The position numbers and the translations under genes were made by a program. A stretch of DNA of 38,681 nt, taken from NCBI GenBank assembly GCA_002841195.1, contig PHEO01000005.1, forward strand, positions 1 to 38,681, in the 5' to 3' direction. Within the stretch, counting starts at the first letter, position 1. Every line of letters begins with the position of its first letter. Positions 28,208 to 36,262 of this stretch are shown in pieces. The notes beneath the pieces were generated by a model. That model did no database searches and was not told where the DNA came from. It saw only the letters and a list, made by a program, of their open reading frames with translations. The DNA is from Alphaproteobacteria bacterium HGW-Alphaproteobacteria-11 (GTDB lineage: Bacteria > Pseudomonadota > Alphaproteobacteria > Parvibaculales > Parvibaculaceae).

Positions 28208-29179
28208 ATGAAATTTCCTGAGCCGCACTACGTCAACACCAACGGCATCAGGATGGCCGTCTACGAACAGGGACCGAAGGACGGCGTGGCGGTCGTGATG
28301 TGCCACGGCTTTCCGGAACTCGGCTATTCGTGGCGCCACCAGATTCCGGCAATTGCCGACGCCGGCTTCCGCGCCATCGCGCCGGACCAGCGCGGCTATG
28401 GCAATACCGGCGGCCCGAAGGGAGAGGATGCGGTGCCGCTCTACGACATCGCCCATCTGACGGACGACCTGGCCGGGATGCTCGATGCGCTCGGCATCGA
28501 CAAGGCGATCTTTGCCGGGCACGACTGGGGCGGCATGGTGACCTGGCAGATGGCGCTGCGTCACCCGGACCGCGTCGCCGGCGTCATCGGCGTCAACACG
28601 CCCTTCATTCCGCGCGGTCCCATCGATCCGATCGCCGGCATGCGCATGGTCTTTGGCGAGGACATGTACATCGTCTATTTCCAGAAATTCGGCGTCGCGG
28701 AAAAGATCTTCGATGCCGACGTCGCGCGCTCGATGCGATTCTGGTACCGCAAGAGCGCGATGAAGCTCGCCGATTTCGATGCCCTTCCGGCAGACCAGAA
28801 GAACTTCTCCTTCCTGAAAAGCTTCGATGCCGACGAAAGCACCTGGCTCGGCACGCAATTGCTGAACGCCGAAGAACTCGACTACTACACCAGGGCCTTC
28901 GAGAAATCGGGCTTTGAGGGCGGTATCAACTGGTACCGCAATTTCACACGCAACTGGCAACTGACCGAAGGCCAGACCGAAAAGATCGACGTGCCCTGCC
29001 TGATGATTTCGGCCGCCGACGACATCGTGCTCCGGCCCGAAATGACGGTCGGCATGGAAAACCACATCTCCGACCTCGAAAAGCACGTCATTGCCGATTG
29101 CGGGCACTGGACCCAGTCGGAAAAGCCCGCCGAGCTGAACGCGTTGATGACCGACTGGCTGAAACGCCGTTTCGGCTGA
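28208..29179 (+). CDS. Alpha/beta hydrolase, epoxide hydrolase-like
   Basis: VVMCHGFPELGYSWRHQIPAIADAGFRAIAPDQRGYGNTGGP; GHDWGGMVTWQMALRHPDRVAGVIGVNTPF; C-terminal GHWTQSEKP. Confidence 0.92.
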   Translation: MKFPEPHYVNTNGIRMAVYEQGPKDGVAVVMCHGFPELGYSWRHQIPAIADAGFRAIAPDQRGYGNTGGPKGEDAVPLYDIAHLTDDLAGMLDALGIDKAIFAGHDWGGMVTWQMALRHPDRVAGVIGVNTPFIPRGPIDPIAGMRMVFGEDMYIVYFQKFGVAEKIFDADVARSMRFWYRKSAMKLADFDALPADQKNFSFLKSFDADESTWLGTQLLNAEELDYYTRAFEKSGFEGGINWYRNFTRNWQLTEGQTEKIDVPCLMISAADDIVLRPEMTVGMENHISDLEKHVIADCGHWTQSEKPAELNALMTDWLKRRFG

Positions 29180-29228
29180 GCACGCTCGCGGCGATGTGAC
29201 TTGCCGCCTGCCCCAAAAATGACCAGAA

Positions 29229-29252
29229 TGACCGAATTGTATCATTTGGTCA
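29229..29252. promoter_or_regulatory. TetR-type operator candidate TGACCGAAT-TGTATC-ATTTGGTCA
   Basis: 9-bp arms with one mismatch, 6-nt spacer, 24 nt upstream of ATG 29277. Confidence 0.5.
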
Positions 29253-29276
29253 GTCCAGTCCCGGGGGAGCGTCGGC

Positions 29277-29654
29277 ATGGAATGGATGGAGCGTCTGCTC
29301 GTCGATCCCGCCCTGCCGCGCGCCTTTCTTGGCTGGCTGATCTTCGTCAATTCGCTGGCGGTGTTCTTTTTCTTCCGCCATTTTGCGGCCCGCACCGTGC
29401 TGGCAGCCTGGCTGGCCAACCTGGCGCTGGTCGCCGCGGCGCTCGGCAGCGGCATGGTAGCGCTGAGCCTTGCCCTGTGCTGGACGCCGCTTCTCGCCTG
29501 GCTCGTCTGGCGCAACCCGCAGTTCCGGCTGACATCGCCGCTCGGATTGTGGCTGGTCGCGGTCTTCGCCTCGAACCTTGTCGGCCTGACCGCGGCCTAT
29601 GCCGTGCTTCTGGCCGGACACGGAAACGGTGTCGCGATGCTCGCCGGGCTCTGA
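29277..29654 (+). CDS. Hypothetical membrane protein
   Basis: Hydrophobic 125-aa protein with about four TM segments. Confidence 0.7.
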   Translation: MEWMERLLVDPALPRAFLGWLIFVNSLAVFFFFRHFAARTVLAAWLANLALVAAALGSGMVALSLALCWTPLLAWLVWRNPQFRLTSPLGLWLVAVFASNLVGLTAAYAVLLAGHGNGVAMLAGL

Positions 29655-29698
29655 AAGCCTGATAGACTGGGGCCCGACCCCCAAGCTCCGGCAAATGC

Positions 29699-30109
29699 AT
29701 GTCAACCGAACGCGACCGCGCCGCCCTGCTATTCGCCAACGAGACCTTTTACCGCGCCTTTGCCGGACGCGACGTGACGCTGATGGGCGCGCTCTGGGCC
29801 GATGCCGAACAGGTGACATGCCTGCATCCGGGCTGGCCGCCCGTCGAGGGGCGCGACGCGGTGCTGCAAAGCTGGCACGCGATCCTGACCGGGCCCGCGA
29901 GCCCCAACATCGAATGCCTGCACGCGCGCGCCAATCTTCACGGCGACACGGGCATCGTCATTTGCTACGAACGCATAGGCCCGGACTATCTGCTGGCAAC
30001 CAACATTTTCGTCCGTAGCGGCGAGGGATGGCTGCTCGTCCATCACCAGTCGGGCACGGCGCCGGACCCCGGCGAAGAGACCGCAACGCCCCGGGGACGC
30101 CTGAACTGA
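29699..30109 (+). CDS. Nuclear transport factor 2-like / SnoaL-like protein
   Basis: ALLFANETFYRAFAGRDVTLMGALWADAEQVTCLHPGWPPVEGRDAVLQSWHAIL...VHHQSGTAP. Confidence 0.88.
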   Translation: MSTERDRAALLFANETFYRAFAGRDVTLMGALWADAEQVTCLHPGWPPVEGRDAVLQSWHAILTGPASPNIECLHARANLHGDTGIVICYERIGPDYLLATNIFVRSGEGWLLVHHQSGTAPDPGEETATPRGRLN

Positions 30110-30284
30110 AGCCTGAATCAAGGCCCGAAAGCCACTCGCTGACATTCTTGTTAGCGGGTTGTTGCCTTGGCCCTATGCCGTTATGATCCGCCGCGCTTTA
30201 ATGCGGCGCAATATGGGGATAACCCCGCCGGCCCACCCGGACGCCGCCTCCGGCGCGCATCAATTCGAGACCGAGGAAATCTGT

Positions 30285-31643
30285 ATGTCGCAGGCGCTGG
30301 AGCGCAATGAGACGGATGACGCGCTGGCCGGGCCTGCGAAAAAATCCACCACAGAAACGCCGAAGCTTGCCGCCATTTCCGGCGACCGGCCGCTGCGCAT
30401 CCTGCTGCCGAGCTACCGCTCGAACCCGACCACGGGCGGCCAGGGCGTCTATATGCGCCACATCGCCAAGGCGCTGGTGGACCTCGGGCATCAGGTGGAT
30501 GTGATTTCCGGCCCGCCCTATCCCGAGATCGATCCGCGCGTGAAGCTCATCAAGCTGCCCTCGCTCGATCTCTATGCGAACCCGCATCCGATCCGTTCGC
30601 TGCGCCCCTGGATGTTCGCTTACCCCATCGACCTGTTCGAATGGTGGAGCCACGCGACCGGGGGCTTCTCCGAGCCCTACACTTTTTGCGAACGCATGGC
30701 GCGCTATGTGCGCGGCACGGTGCAGGACTACGACGTCTGCCACGACAATCAGACGCTGGGCTGGGGTCTGCTGAAACTTCGCGACATGGGCCTGCCCATC
30801 GTCGGCACGATCCACCACCCGATCACGATGGACCGGCGCATCGACATCGAACACGCGCGCACGCTGCAACTGAAGCTGCTGAAGCGCCGCTGGTATTCCT
30901 TCCTCAACATGCAGATCAAGGTCGCGCGCCAGCTTGATCCGCTGATTGTCGTCTCCGAAAGCACGCGCCGCGACGTGGCGCGCGAGTTCGGCGTCGACAT
31001 TTCGAAGACGCGGCTGGTGCTGCACGGCATCGACCACATCCAGTTCCGCCCGATTCCGGAGGTAAAGCGCCGCGACGACCTGATCGTCGCCTGTGCCAGC
31101 GCCGATGTGCCGCTGAAGGGGCTGATCTACCTGATCCGCGCCTATGCCGAACTGCTACAGACGCGGCCGAACCTGAAACTCAAAGTCATCGGCCGGCTGC
31201 GCGAAGGCAACACTTCGCATGAGCTGCGCACGCTCGGCATCATGGACAAGGTGGAGTTCATCGGCGGCGTCAGCGACGACGACATCACGCAGATTTACAA
31301 CGAGGCGACGATCGCGGTCTCGCCCTCGGTCTATGAGGGCTTCGGCTTTCCCTGCGGCGAGGCAATGTCCTGCGGGACGCCCGTGATCGCCACCAATGGC
31401 GGCTCGCTGCCGGAAGTCGTGGGCGATGCCGGAATCGTTGTGCCGCATTCCAATCCGCCGGCGCTGGCGCGCGCCATTGCGGCCATGCTCGACGATCCGG
31501 AGATGCGCGCGCGCTATGGCGAGGCCGGGCGCGAGCGCATCCTCGCCAATTTCAAATGGGAACGAGCGGCGCGCGAATGCGTCGAGATTTACAGGCAGAC
31601 AATCGCAGATGCAGACAATCGACTTGAACGTGCTCGGGCTTAG
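30285..31643 (+). CDS. Glycosyltransferase family 4 protein
   Basis: LRILLPSYRSNPTTGGQGVYMRHIAKALVDLGHQVDVISGP; C-terminal SPSVYEGFGFPCGEAMSCGTPVIATNGGSLPEVVGDAGIVV (ExFGxxxxEAM...G). Confidence 0.93.
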   Translation: MSQALERNETDDALAGPAKKSTTETPKLAAISGDRPLRILLPSYRSNPTTGGQGVYMRHIAKALVDLGHQVDVISGPPYPEIDPRVKLIKLPSLDLYANPHPIRSLRPWMFAYPIDLFEWWSHATGGFSEPYTFCERMARYVRGTVQDYDVCHDNQTLGWGLLKLRDMGLPIVGTIHHPITMDRRIDIEHARTLQLKLLKRRWYSFLNMQIKVARQLDPLIVVSESTRRDVAREFGVDISKTRLVLHGIDHIQFRPIPEVKRRDDLIVACASADVPLKGLIYLIRAYAELLQTRPNLKLKVIGRLREGNTSHELRTLGIMDKVEFIGGVSDDDITQIYNEATIAVSPSVYEGFGFPCGEAMSCGTPVIATNGGSLPEVVGDAGIVVPHSNPPALARAIAAMLDDPEMRARYGEAGRERILANFKWERAARECVEIYRQTIADADNRLERARA

Positions 31644-32325
31644 GGACGGCCAGCGCGCGCTCGACCTCGGTTGCGGGGCGGGCCGGCACGTCCATGCCAT
31701 GTACTACCACGCCGAATGCCACGTGGTCGGGATCGACCTCGGCTTCGAGGACGTGAAGCGAACGCGCGAAGGCTTCGGCACCTGCCCCGATATGGACCCG
31801 CAGACGCGGCGCAGCTTTTCGCTGTCGGTCGGCAACGCATTGTCGCTGCCCTTTCCCGATGCAAGCTTCGACAAGATTGTCTGCTCGGAAGTGCTGGAAC
31901 ACATTCCGGACTACAAGCAGGCCGTCGCCGAGATCGAACGCATCCTGAAGCCGGGCGGCACACTGGCCGTCAGCGTGCCGCGTTTCTTCCCCGAATGGGT
32001 GTGCTGGAAACTCTCAGACGACTATCACAACGAGCCGGGCGGCCATGTCCGCATCTTTCAGGAAAGCGAACTGAAAGGCGCCGTCGAAAGCCGCGGCCTC
32101 TCCTTCTTTCACTGCCATTTCGCCCACGGCCTGCATTCGCCCTATTGGTGGCTGAAATGCGCCGTCGGCGTGAAGCGCGATGACGTGAAACTGGTCAATC
32201 TCTACAAGCGCTTTCTCGAATGGGACATCCTTGAGGGCCCGTGGCTGACGCGGACGCTCGAAAAACTCGCCGGACCGCTGATGGGAAAAAGCGTCGTTCT
32301 CTATTTCACCAAGGGAACGGCGTGA
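31609..32325 (+). CDS. Class I SAM-dependent methyltransferase
   Basis: GQRALDLGCGAGRHVHAMYYH (motif I), LSLPFPDASFDKIVCSEVLEHIPDYKQAVAEIERILKPGGTLAVSVP; overlaps GT4 3' end by 35 nt. Confidence 0.93.
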   Translation: MQTIDLNVLGLRDGQRALDLGCGAGRHVHAMYYHAECHVVGIDLGFEDVKRTREGFGTCPDMDPQTRRSFSLSVGNALSLPFPDASFDKIVCSEVLEHIPDYKQAVAEIERILKPGGTLAVSVPRFFPEWVCWKLSDDYHNEPGGHVRIFQESELKGAVESRGLSFFHCHFAHGLHSPYWWLKCAVGVKRDDVKLVNLYKRFLEWDILEGPWLTRTLEKLAGPLMGKSVVLYFTKGTA

Positions 32326-33410
32326 TGGTGCATCTGACCTGGGGCGATGCGGTGCCGCCGGAATTCTTTGCCGGTTCGCGCGCGCGCATCATGGAATTGC
32401 AGCGCGACAATGGCGCGATCCCCTGGTACGACGGCGGCGTCATCGACCCGTGGAACCACACCGAAGCGGCGATGGGCCTGACGGTGCTCGGCGAAATCGA
32501 TCATGCGCGCCGCGCCTTCCGCTATCTCGCCGAGACGCAGTTGAAGGACGGATCGTGGTGGGGCCAGCTCGGCTCCGCGGTTCCCTTCGACGACGACGAA
32601 CAACGCTTCACCGGCGAGGAACACGAAGCGGGCCATCACATCCGCGACACCAATTTCGCTGCCTACATCGCCACCGGCGCCTGGCATCACTATCTCGTCA
32701 CGCGCGACCGCAAATGGCTGGCCGGGATCTGGCCGCATGTGAAGGCCGCGATCACTTTCGTGCTGGCGCATCAGAGCCCGCATGGCGACATTCGCTGGTC
32801 GGCCGCCGACCCGCATACGCCGGAAGACGACGCGCTGATCACCGGCTGCTCCTCGATCTACAAGAGCCTCGAATGCGCCGCCCATATCGCGCGCGAGCTC
32901 GGCGAACCGTCGCGCGACTGGCTGACCGCGCGGGCCCGGCTCGGCGAAGCGCTGCGCGACAAGCCGCATCGCTTCGACCGCACCTGGGAGCCGAAGGACC
33001 GCTATTCGATGGACTGGTACTACCCCGTCCTCGCCGGTGTCGTCACCGGCGAAGCGGCGCGGAAACGCCTCGACTGGAAATGGGACATCTTCGTCGCCGA
33101 CGGCAAGGGTTGCCGCTGCGTGCTCGACCAGCCCTGGGTGACGGTCGCCGAAAGCGCCGAGCTGACCATGGCGCTGCTGGTCGCCGGACGGCGCAAGGAA
33201 GCCGAGGCCATGCTCTCCTGGCAGCACCAGTGGCGCGCCGATTGCGGCGCCTACTGGATGGGCTATCAGTTCGAGGACGATGTCGCCTGGCCGGCCGAGA
33301 AACCGGCATGGACGGCCGCCGCCGTTATCCTCGCGACCGACGCCGTGACCGGCATGACGCCCGCCGCACGCCTCTTCGCCGAGCGCACGCTAGCCGAGGC
33401 GGCGGAGTAG
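32325..33410 (+). CDS. Alpha/alpha-barrel 'prenyltransferase/squalene-cyclase-like' protein
   Basis: IPWYDGGVIDPWNHTEAAMGLTVLGEIDHARRAFRYLAETQLKDGSWW (QW-like motif); start overlaps upstream stop (TGATG). Confidence 0.75.
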   Translation: MVHLTWGDAVPPEFFAGSRARIMELQRDNGAIPWYDGGVIDPWNHTEAAMGLTVLGEIDHARRAFRYLAETQLKDGSWWGQLGSAVPFDDDEQRFTGEEHEAGHHIRDTNFAAYIATGAWHHYLVTRDRKWLAGIWPHVKAAITFVLAHQSPHGDIRWSAADPHTPEDDALITGCSSIYKSLECAAHIARELGEPSRDWLTARARLGEALRDKPHRFDRTWEPKDRYSMDWYYPVLAGVVTGEAARKRLDWKWDIFVADGKGCRCVLDQPWVTVAESAELTMALLVAGRRKEAEAMLSWQHQWRADCGAYWMGYQFEDDVAWPAEKPAWTAAAVILATDAVTGMTPAARLFAERTLAEAAE

Positions 33411-34010
33411 CCTGAGGCTCTTCACGGCTTTCTCTTCCTCAAACAGTTTCGACGCCAGCGCCATCTTGTAAATCTCGTAGGGCGGGCGGCCGCCATCCTT
33501 CGGGTCGGGGAAGACGTCGTGAATGGCGAGGATGCCGCCCGGCATCACGCGAGGGCCCCAGAGGCGATAATCGGTCAGCGCCGGTTCCATGCCGTGACCG
33601 CCGTCGATGAAGACCATCGCAAGCGGAGTCGCCCAGCCTTTCGAGGCAACCTCCGACGGCGCGACCAGCGGCACCACCGTGTCTTCGAGTTGCGCCATAC
33701 GCATCGTCCGGCGGAACAGCGGAAAGGTGTTGAGACGGCCGGTCTCGGCATCCTGGAGTTCGGCGTCGTGATGCTCCCAGCCCTGCTGGTTTTCCTCCGA
33801 GCCGTAATGATGATCGAGCGCATAGAGCACGGCGTTGTTGGCCTGGCAGGCGACACCGATATAGACCGTCGACTTGCCGCAATAGGAGCCGATCTCGAGC
33901 ACCGGGCCGCGCCGCGAGGCTTCGAGCGCCGCCTCATGCAGCGCCCAGCCCTCTTCCGCGTCCATGAAACCCTTCACCGCCTCGATGTCGATGGGAAGCT
34001 TGCGCGCCAA
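33390..34010 (-). CDS. Class I SAM-dependent methyltransferase (Methyltransf_24 / CmcI-like)
   Basis: VLEIGSYCGKSTVYIGVACQ...LYALDHHYGSEENQQGWEHHD...MVFIDGGHGMEPALTDYRLWGPRVMPGGILAIHDVFPDP. Confidence 0.88.
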   Translation of the reverse strand: MARKLPIDIEAVKGFMDAEEGWALHEAALEASRRGPVLEIGSYCGKSTVYIGVACQANNAVLYALDHHYGSEENQQGWEHHDAELQDAETGRLNTFPLFRRTMRMAQLEDTVVPLVAPSEVASKGWATPLAMVFIDGGHGMEPALTDYRLWGPRVMPGGILAIHDVFPDPKDGGRPPYEIYKMALASKLFEEEKAVKSLRLLRRLG

Positions 34011-34137
34011 AATCCGGTCCTTTCGCCTTGCCGGAACGCCCGGCCCCGCCTTCTCTAGCCTCTCGCAAGGGCGCGAAGCAAACGGTTAAGCAATGCCTCC
34101 GATAATGGCTGGGCCAGTCTCACCCGGAGCCAGATAC

Positions 34138-34686
34138 ATGAGCCAGCCCGCCTTCGCCCCGGAACCGGACGATTACGACGCCATCGAACAGGCGGTGCGC
34201 GAAACCCCGCGCGGCCGCTGGTTCCTGGAGGAATTCGCCCGCCGCCACGCTGCCGGCGCCGCCGAGGTCGTTGCCGCGATCGAGAAACTGGCAAGGGAAA
34301 CCGATGCCGGGCTCCGGCTCGGCTTCGTCTATCACGAGGCGCAGGAACTGGCCCGCGCGCTGGCCGAAGCGCAAGCCGGCTTTGCCGAAGTCGGACCGGA
34401 CGAGCCCGCCGCCGACCCTGCAACCATCGCCGATGCCGCGGCCCGCGCCGCCACCGACATCGCGAGCGCCGCCGAAAGGCTGCAGGAAATCGCCGAGGCA
34501 TTGCGCGGCAAAGGCGCCGACGCCGACCTCTGCGACGAGATCGAAACCCATGCCGGCGGCATTTTCATGGCCACGGCCTATGAGGAACTGACCGGCAAGC
34601 GCATCGCCAACGTCGCCGCGGCACTCGACCAAATCGAGGAACGCATCTCGCGTCTGATTGAACGCTGGGAAAACGAAGTCCGCTAG
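34138..34686 (+). CDS. CheZ-like protein (degenerate catalytic motif)
   Basis: C-terminal IFMATAYEELTGKRIANVAAALDQIEERISRLI aligns by eye with the CheZ core (A-x-x-F-Q-D-L-T-G-Q-R-I). Confidence 0.5.
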   Translation: MSQPAFAPEPDDYDAIEQAVRETPRGRWFLEEFARRHAAGAAEVVAAIEKLARETDAGLRLGFVYHEAQELARALAEAQAGFAEVGPDEPAADPATIADAAARAATDIASAAERLQEIAEALRGKGADADLCDEIETHAGGIFMATAYEELTGKRIANVAAALDQIEERISRLIERWENEVR

Positions 34687-35699
34687 CCGGCGAGCACGCG
34701 CGCAAACGCCGCCGGGTCGGCATTGCCGCCGCTCAGCACCAGCGCCACCGACTTTCCCTTTGCGTTGAACCGCCCGGCCAGCACCGCCGCCAGCGCTACG
34801 GCGCCGCCGGGCTCGACCACAAGTTTCAACTCCTCGAAGGCAAAACGCATCGCCGCCGCCACTTCGGCATCGCTGACAGCCAGACCGCCGGCAAGATGCA
34901 CGGCGTTGATCGCGAAGGTCAGTTCGCCCGGCATCGGCGCCAGCAGCGCGTCGCAAAACGACTGCCCGCCAGCTTCATTATCGAGCCGCTGCCCCGCGGT
35001 CAGCGAGCGCGCGTGATCGTCGAAGCCTTGCGGCTCGACGCACCAGACTTTCGCCTCCGGCATCGCCGCACCGAGCGCCAGCGCCGTGCCGGCGGCGAGC
35101 CCGCCGCCGCCCGCCGGCACCAGCACCCCATCGAGCGCGACGCCGCGCCGCGACGCATCCTCCGCGATCTCGAGCCCCACCGTACCCTGTCCGGCAATGA
35201 TCCCCGGATCGTCATAGGGCCGCACAACAACCGCACCGCGCTCCGCCGCGATGCGCGCACCGATTTCCTCGCGTACCTCCTTCAGCCGATCGTAGAGCAC
35301 CACTTCCGCGCCAAGGCCGCGCGTCCGCTCGATCTTGAGCCGCGGCGCATCCGACGGCATGACGATGAGCGCCGGAATGTCGAGCATCCGCGCCGCTGCC
35401 GCGACGCCCTGCGCGTGATTGCCCGACGACCAGGCGACGACACCGCCACGCCGCTCGTCCGCCGAAAGCTGCGACAGACAGTTCCAGGCGCCGCGAAACT
35501 TGAACGACCCCGTCCGTTGCAGCACTTCCGGCTTGATGAATATCCGGCCACCGCAGCGCGCATCGAGCGCCGCACATTCAAGGAGCGGCGTCCGAACCGC
35601 AACGCCGGCGATCCGCGCCGCCGCGGCACGGACATCCTCGGCATCGGGCAGACGCACGGTCACACCGAGAGATCGAGATTGATGCAGCCGACGCTCCAT
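34683..35699 (-). CDS. Threonine/serine dehydratase-like PLP enzyme
   Basis: LQRTGSFKFRGAWNCLSQL (PLP Lys), VAWSSGNHAQGVAAAARML, LVPAGGGGLAAG, VVEPGGAVALAAVL. Confidence 0.9.
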   Translation of the reverse strand: MERRLHQSRSLGVTVRLPDAEDVRAAAARIAGVAVRTPLLECAALDARCGGRIFIKPEVLQRTGSFKFRGAWNCLSQLSADERRGGVVAWSSGNHAQGVAAAARMLDIPALIVMPSDAPRLKIERTRGLGAEVVLYDRLKEVREEIGARIAAERGAVVVRPYDDPGIIAGQGTVGLEIAEDASRRGVALDGVLVPAGGGGLAAGTALALGAAMPEAKVWCVEPQGFDDHARSLTAGQRLDNEAGGQSFCDALLAPMPGELTFAINAVHLAGGLAVSDAEVAAAMRFAFEELKLVVEPGGAVALAAVLAGRFNAKGKSVALVLSGGNADPAAFARVLAG

Positions 35700-36262
35700 T
35701 GCGCAACGCCGTCGACATCGCGGTGGCCAAGCCGCGTGATCGACAACGGCGCAACTTCAACGCGCAACGCTGTCGCAAGATCGATGCCGAGCGCATGGAC
35801 GATCGCCGCCCGGACCGCCCCGGCATGGGCGACCGAGACGAGCGTGTGTCCCGCATAATGCGCACTCAACCTGTCGATGCCCGCCGCGATGCGCGCCGCC
35901 ATTTCGGCAAAGCTCTCGCCCTCGGGCGGCCGGATGTCGGCCGGATGCGACCAGTCCAGCGTCCGGTTGGCGGCGAAGACATCGTTGTAGCTCATGCCCT
36001 GCCAGCGCCCGTAATGCTGGTCGGTGAAATCGCCGACCGCCACTGGATCGACACCGGATTTCAGCGCCAGCGCCGTGACCCGGGTTCGCAGCAGTGGCGA
36101 CGACAACCAGACGGCAACGGAGGGCAACCGCCGCGCAATGGCCGACGCCAGCGCCGGATCGACCGGCTCGGCGGCGACGTCGAGATGTCCGTAATAGCGG
36201 CTCTCGCGCCCCTGCACCGGCGCGTGAACAATCCATATCCATTCGGTCCGCACACCCGCCAT
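35660..36262 (-). CDS. Histidine phosphatase superfamily protein (CobC-like)
   Basis: WIVHAPVQGRESRYYGHLDVAAEP...VWLSSPLLRTRVTA...GESFAEMAARIAAG...LVSVAHAGAVRAAI. Confidence 0.82.
   Translation of the reverse strand: MAGVRTEWIWIVHAPVQGRESRYYGHLDVAAEPVDPALASAIARRLPSVAVWLSSPLLRTRVTALALKSGVDPVAVGDFTDQHYGRWQGMSYNDVFAANRTLDWSHPADIRPPEGESFAEMAARIAAGIDRLSAHYAGHTLVSVAHAGAVRAAIVHALGIDLATALRVEVAPLSITRLGHRDVDGVAQWSVGCINLDLSV

Noticed and set aside
31598-31621. Direct repeat GCAGACAATCGCAGATGCAGACAATC at the GT4/methyltransferase overlap
   Set aside because: Only two short copies, both inside coding sequence at the gene overlap; most likely a local duplication without further significance.
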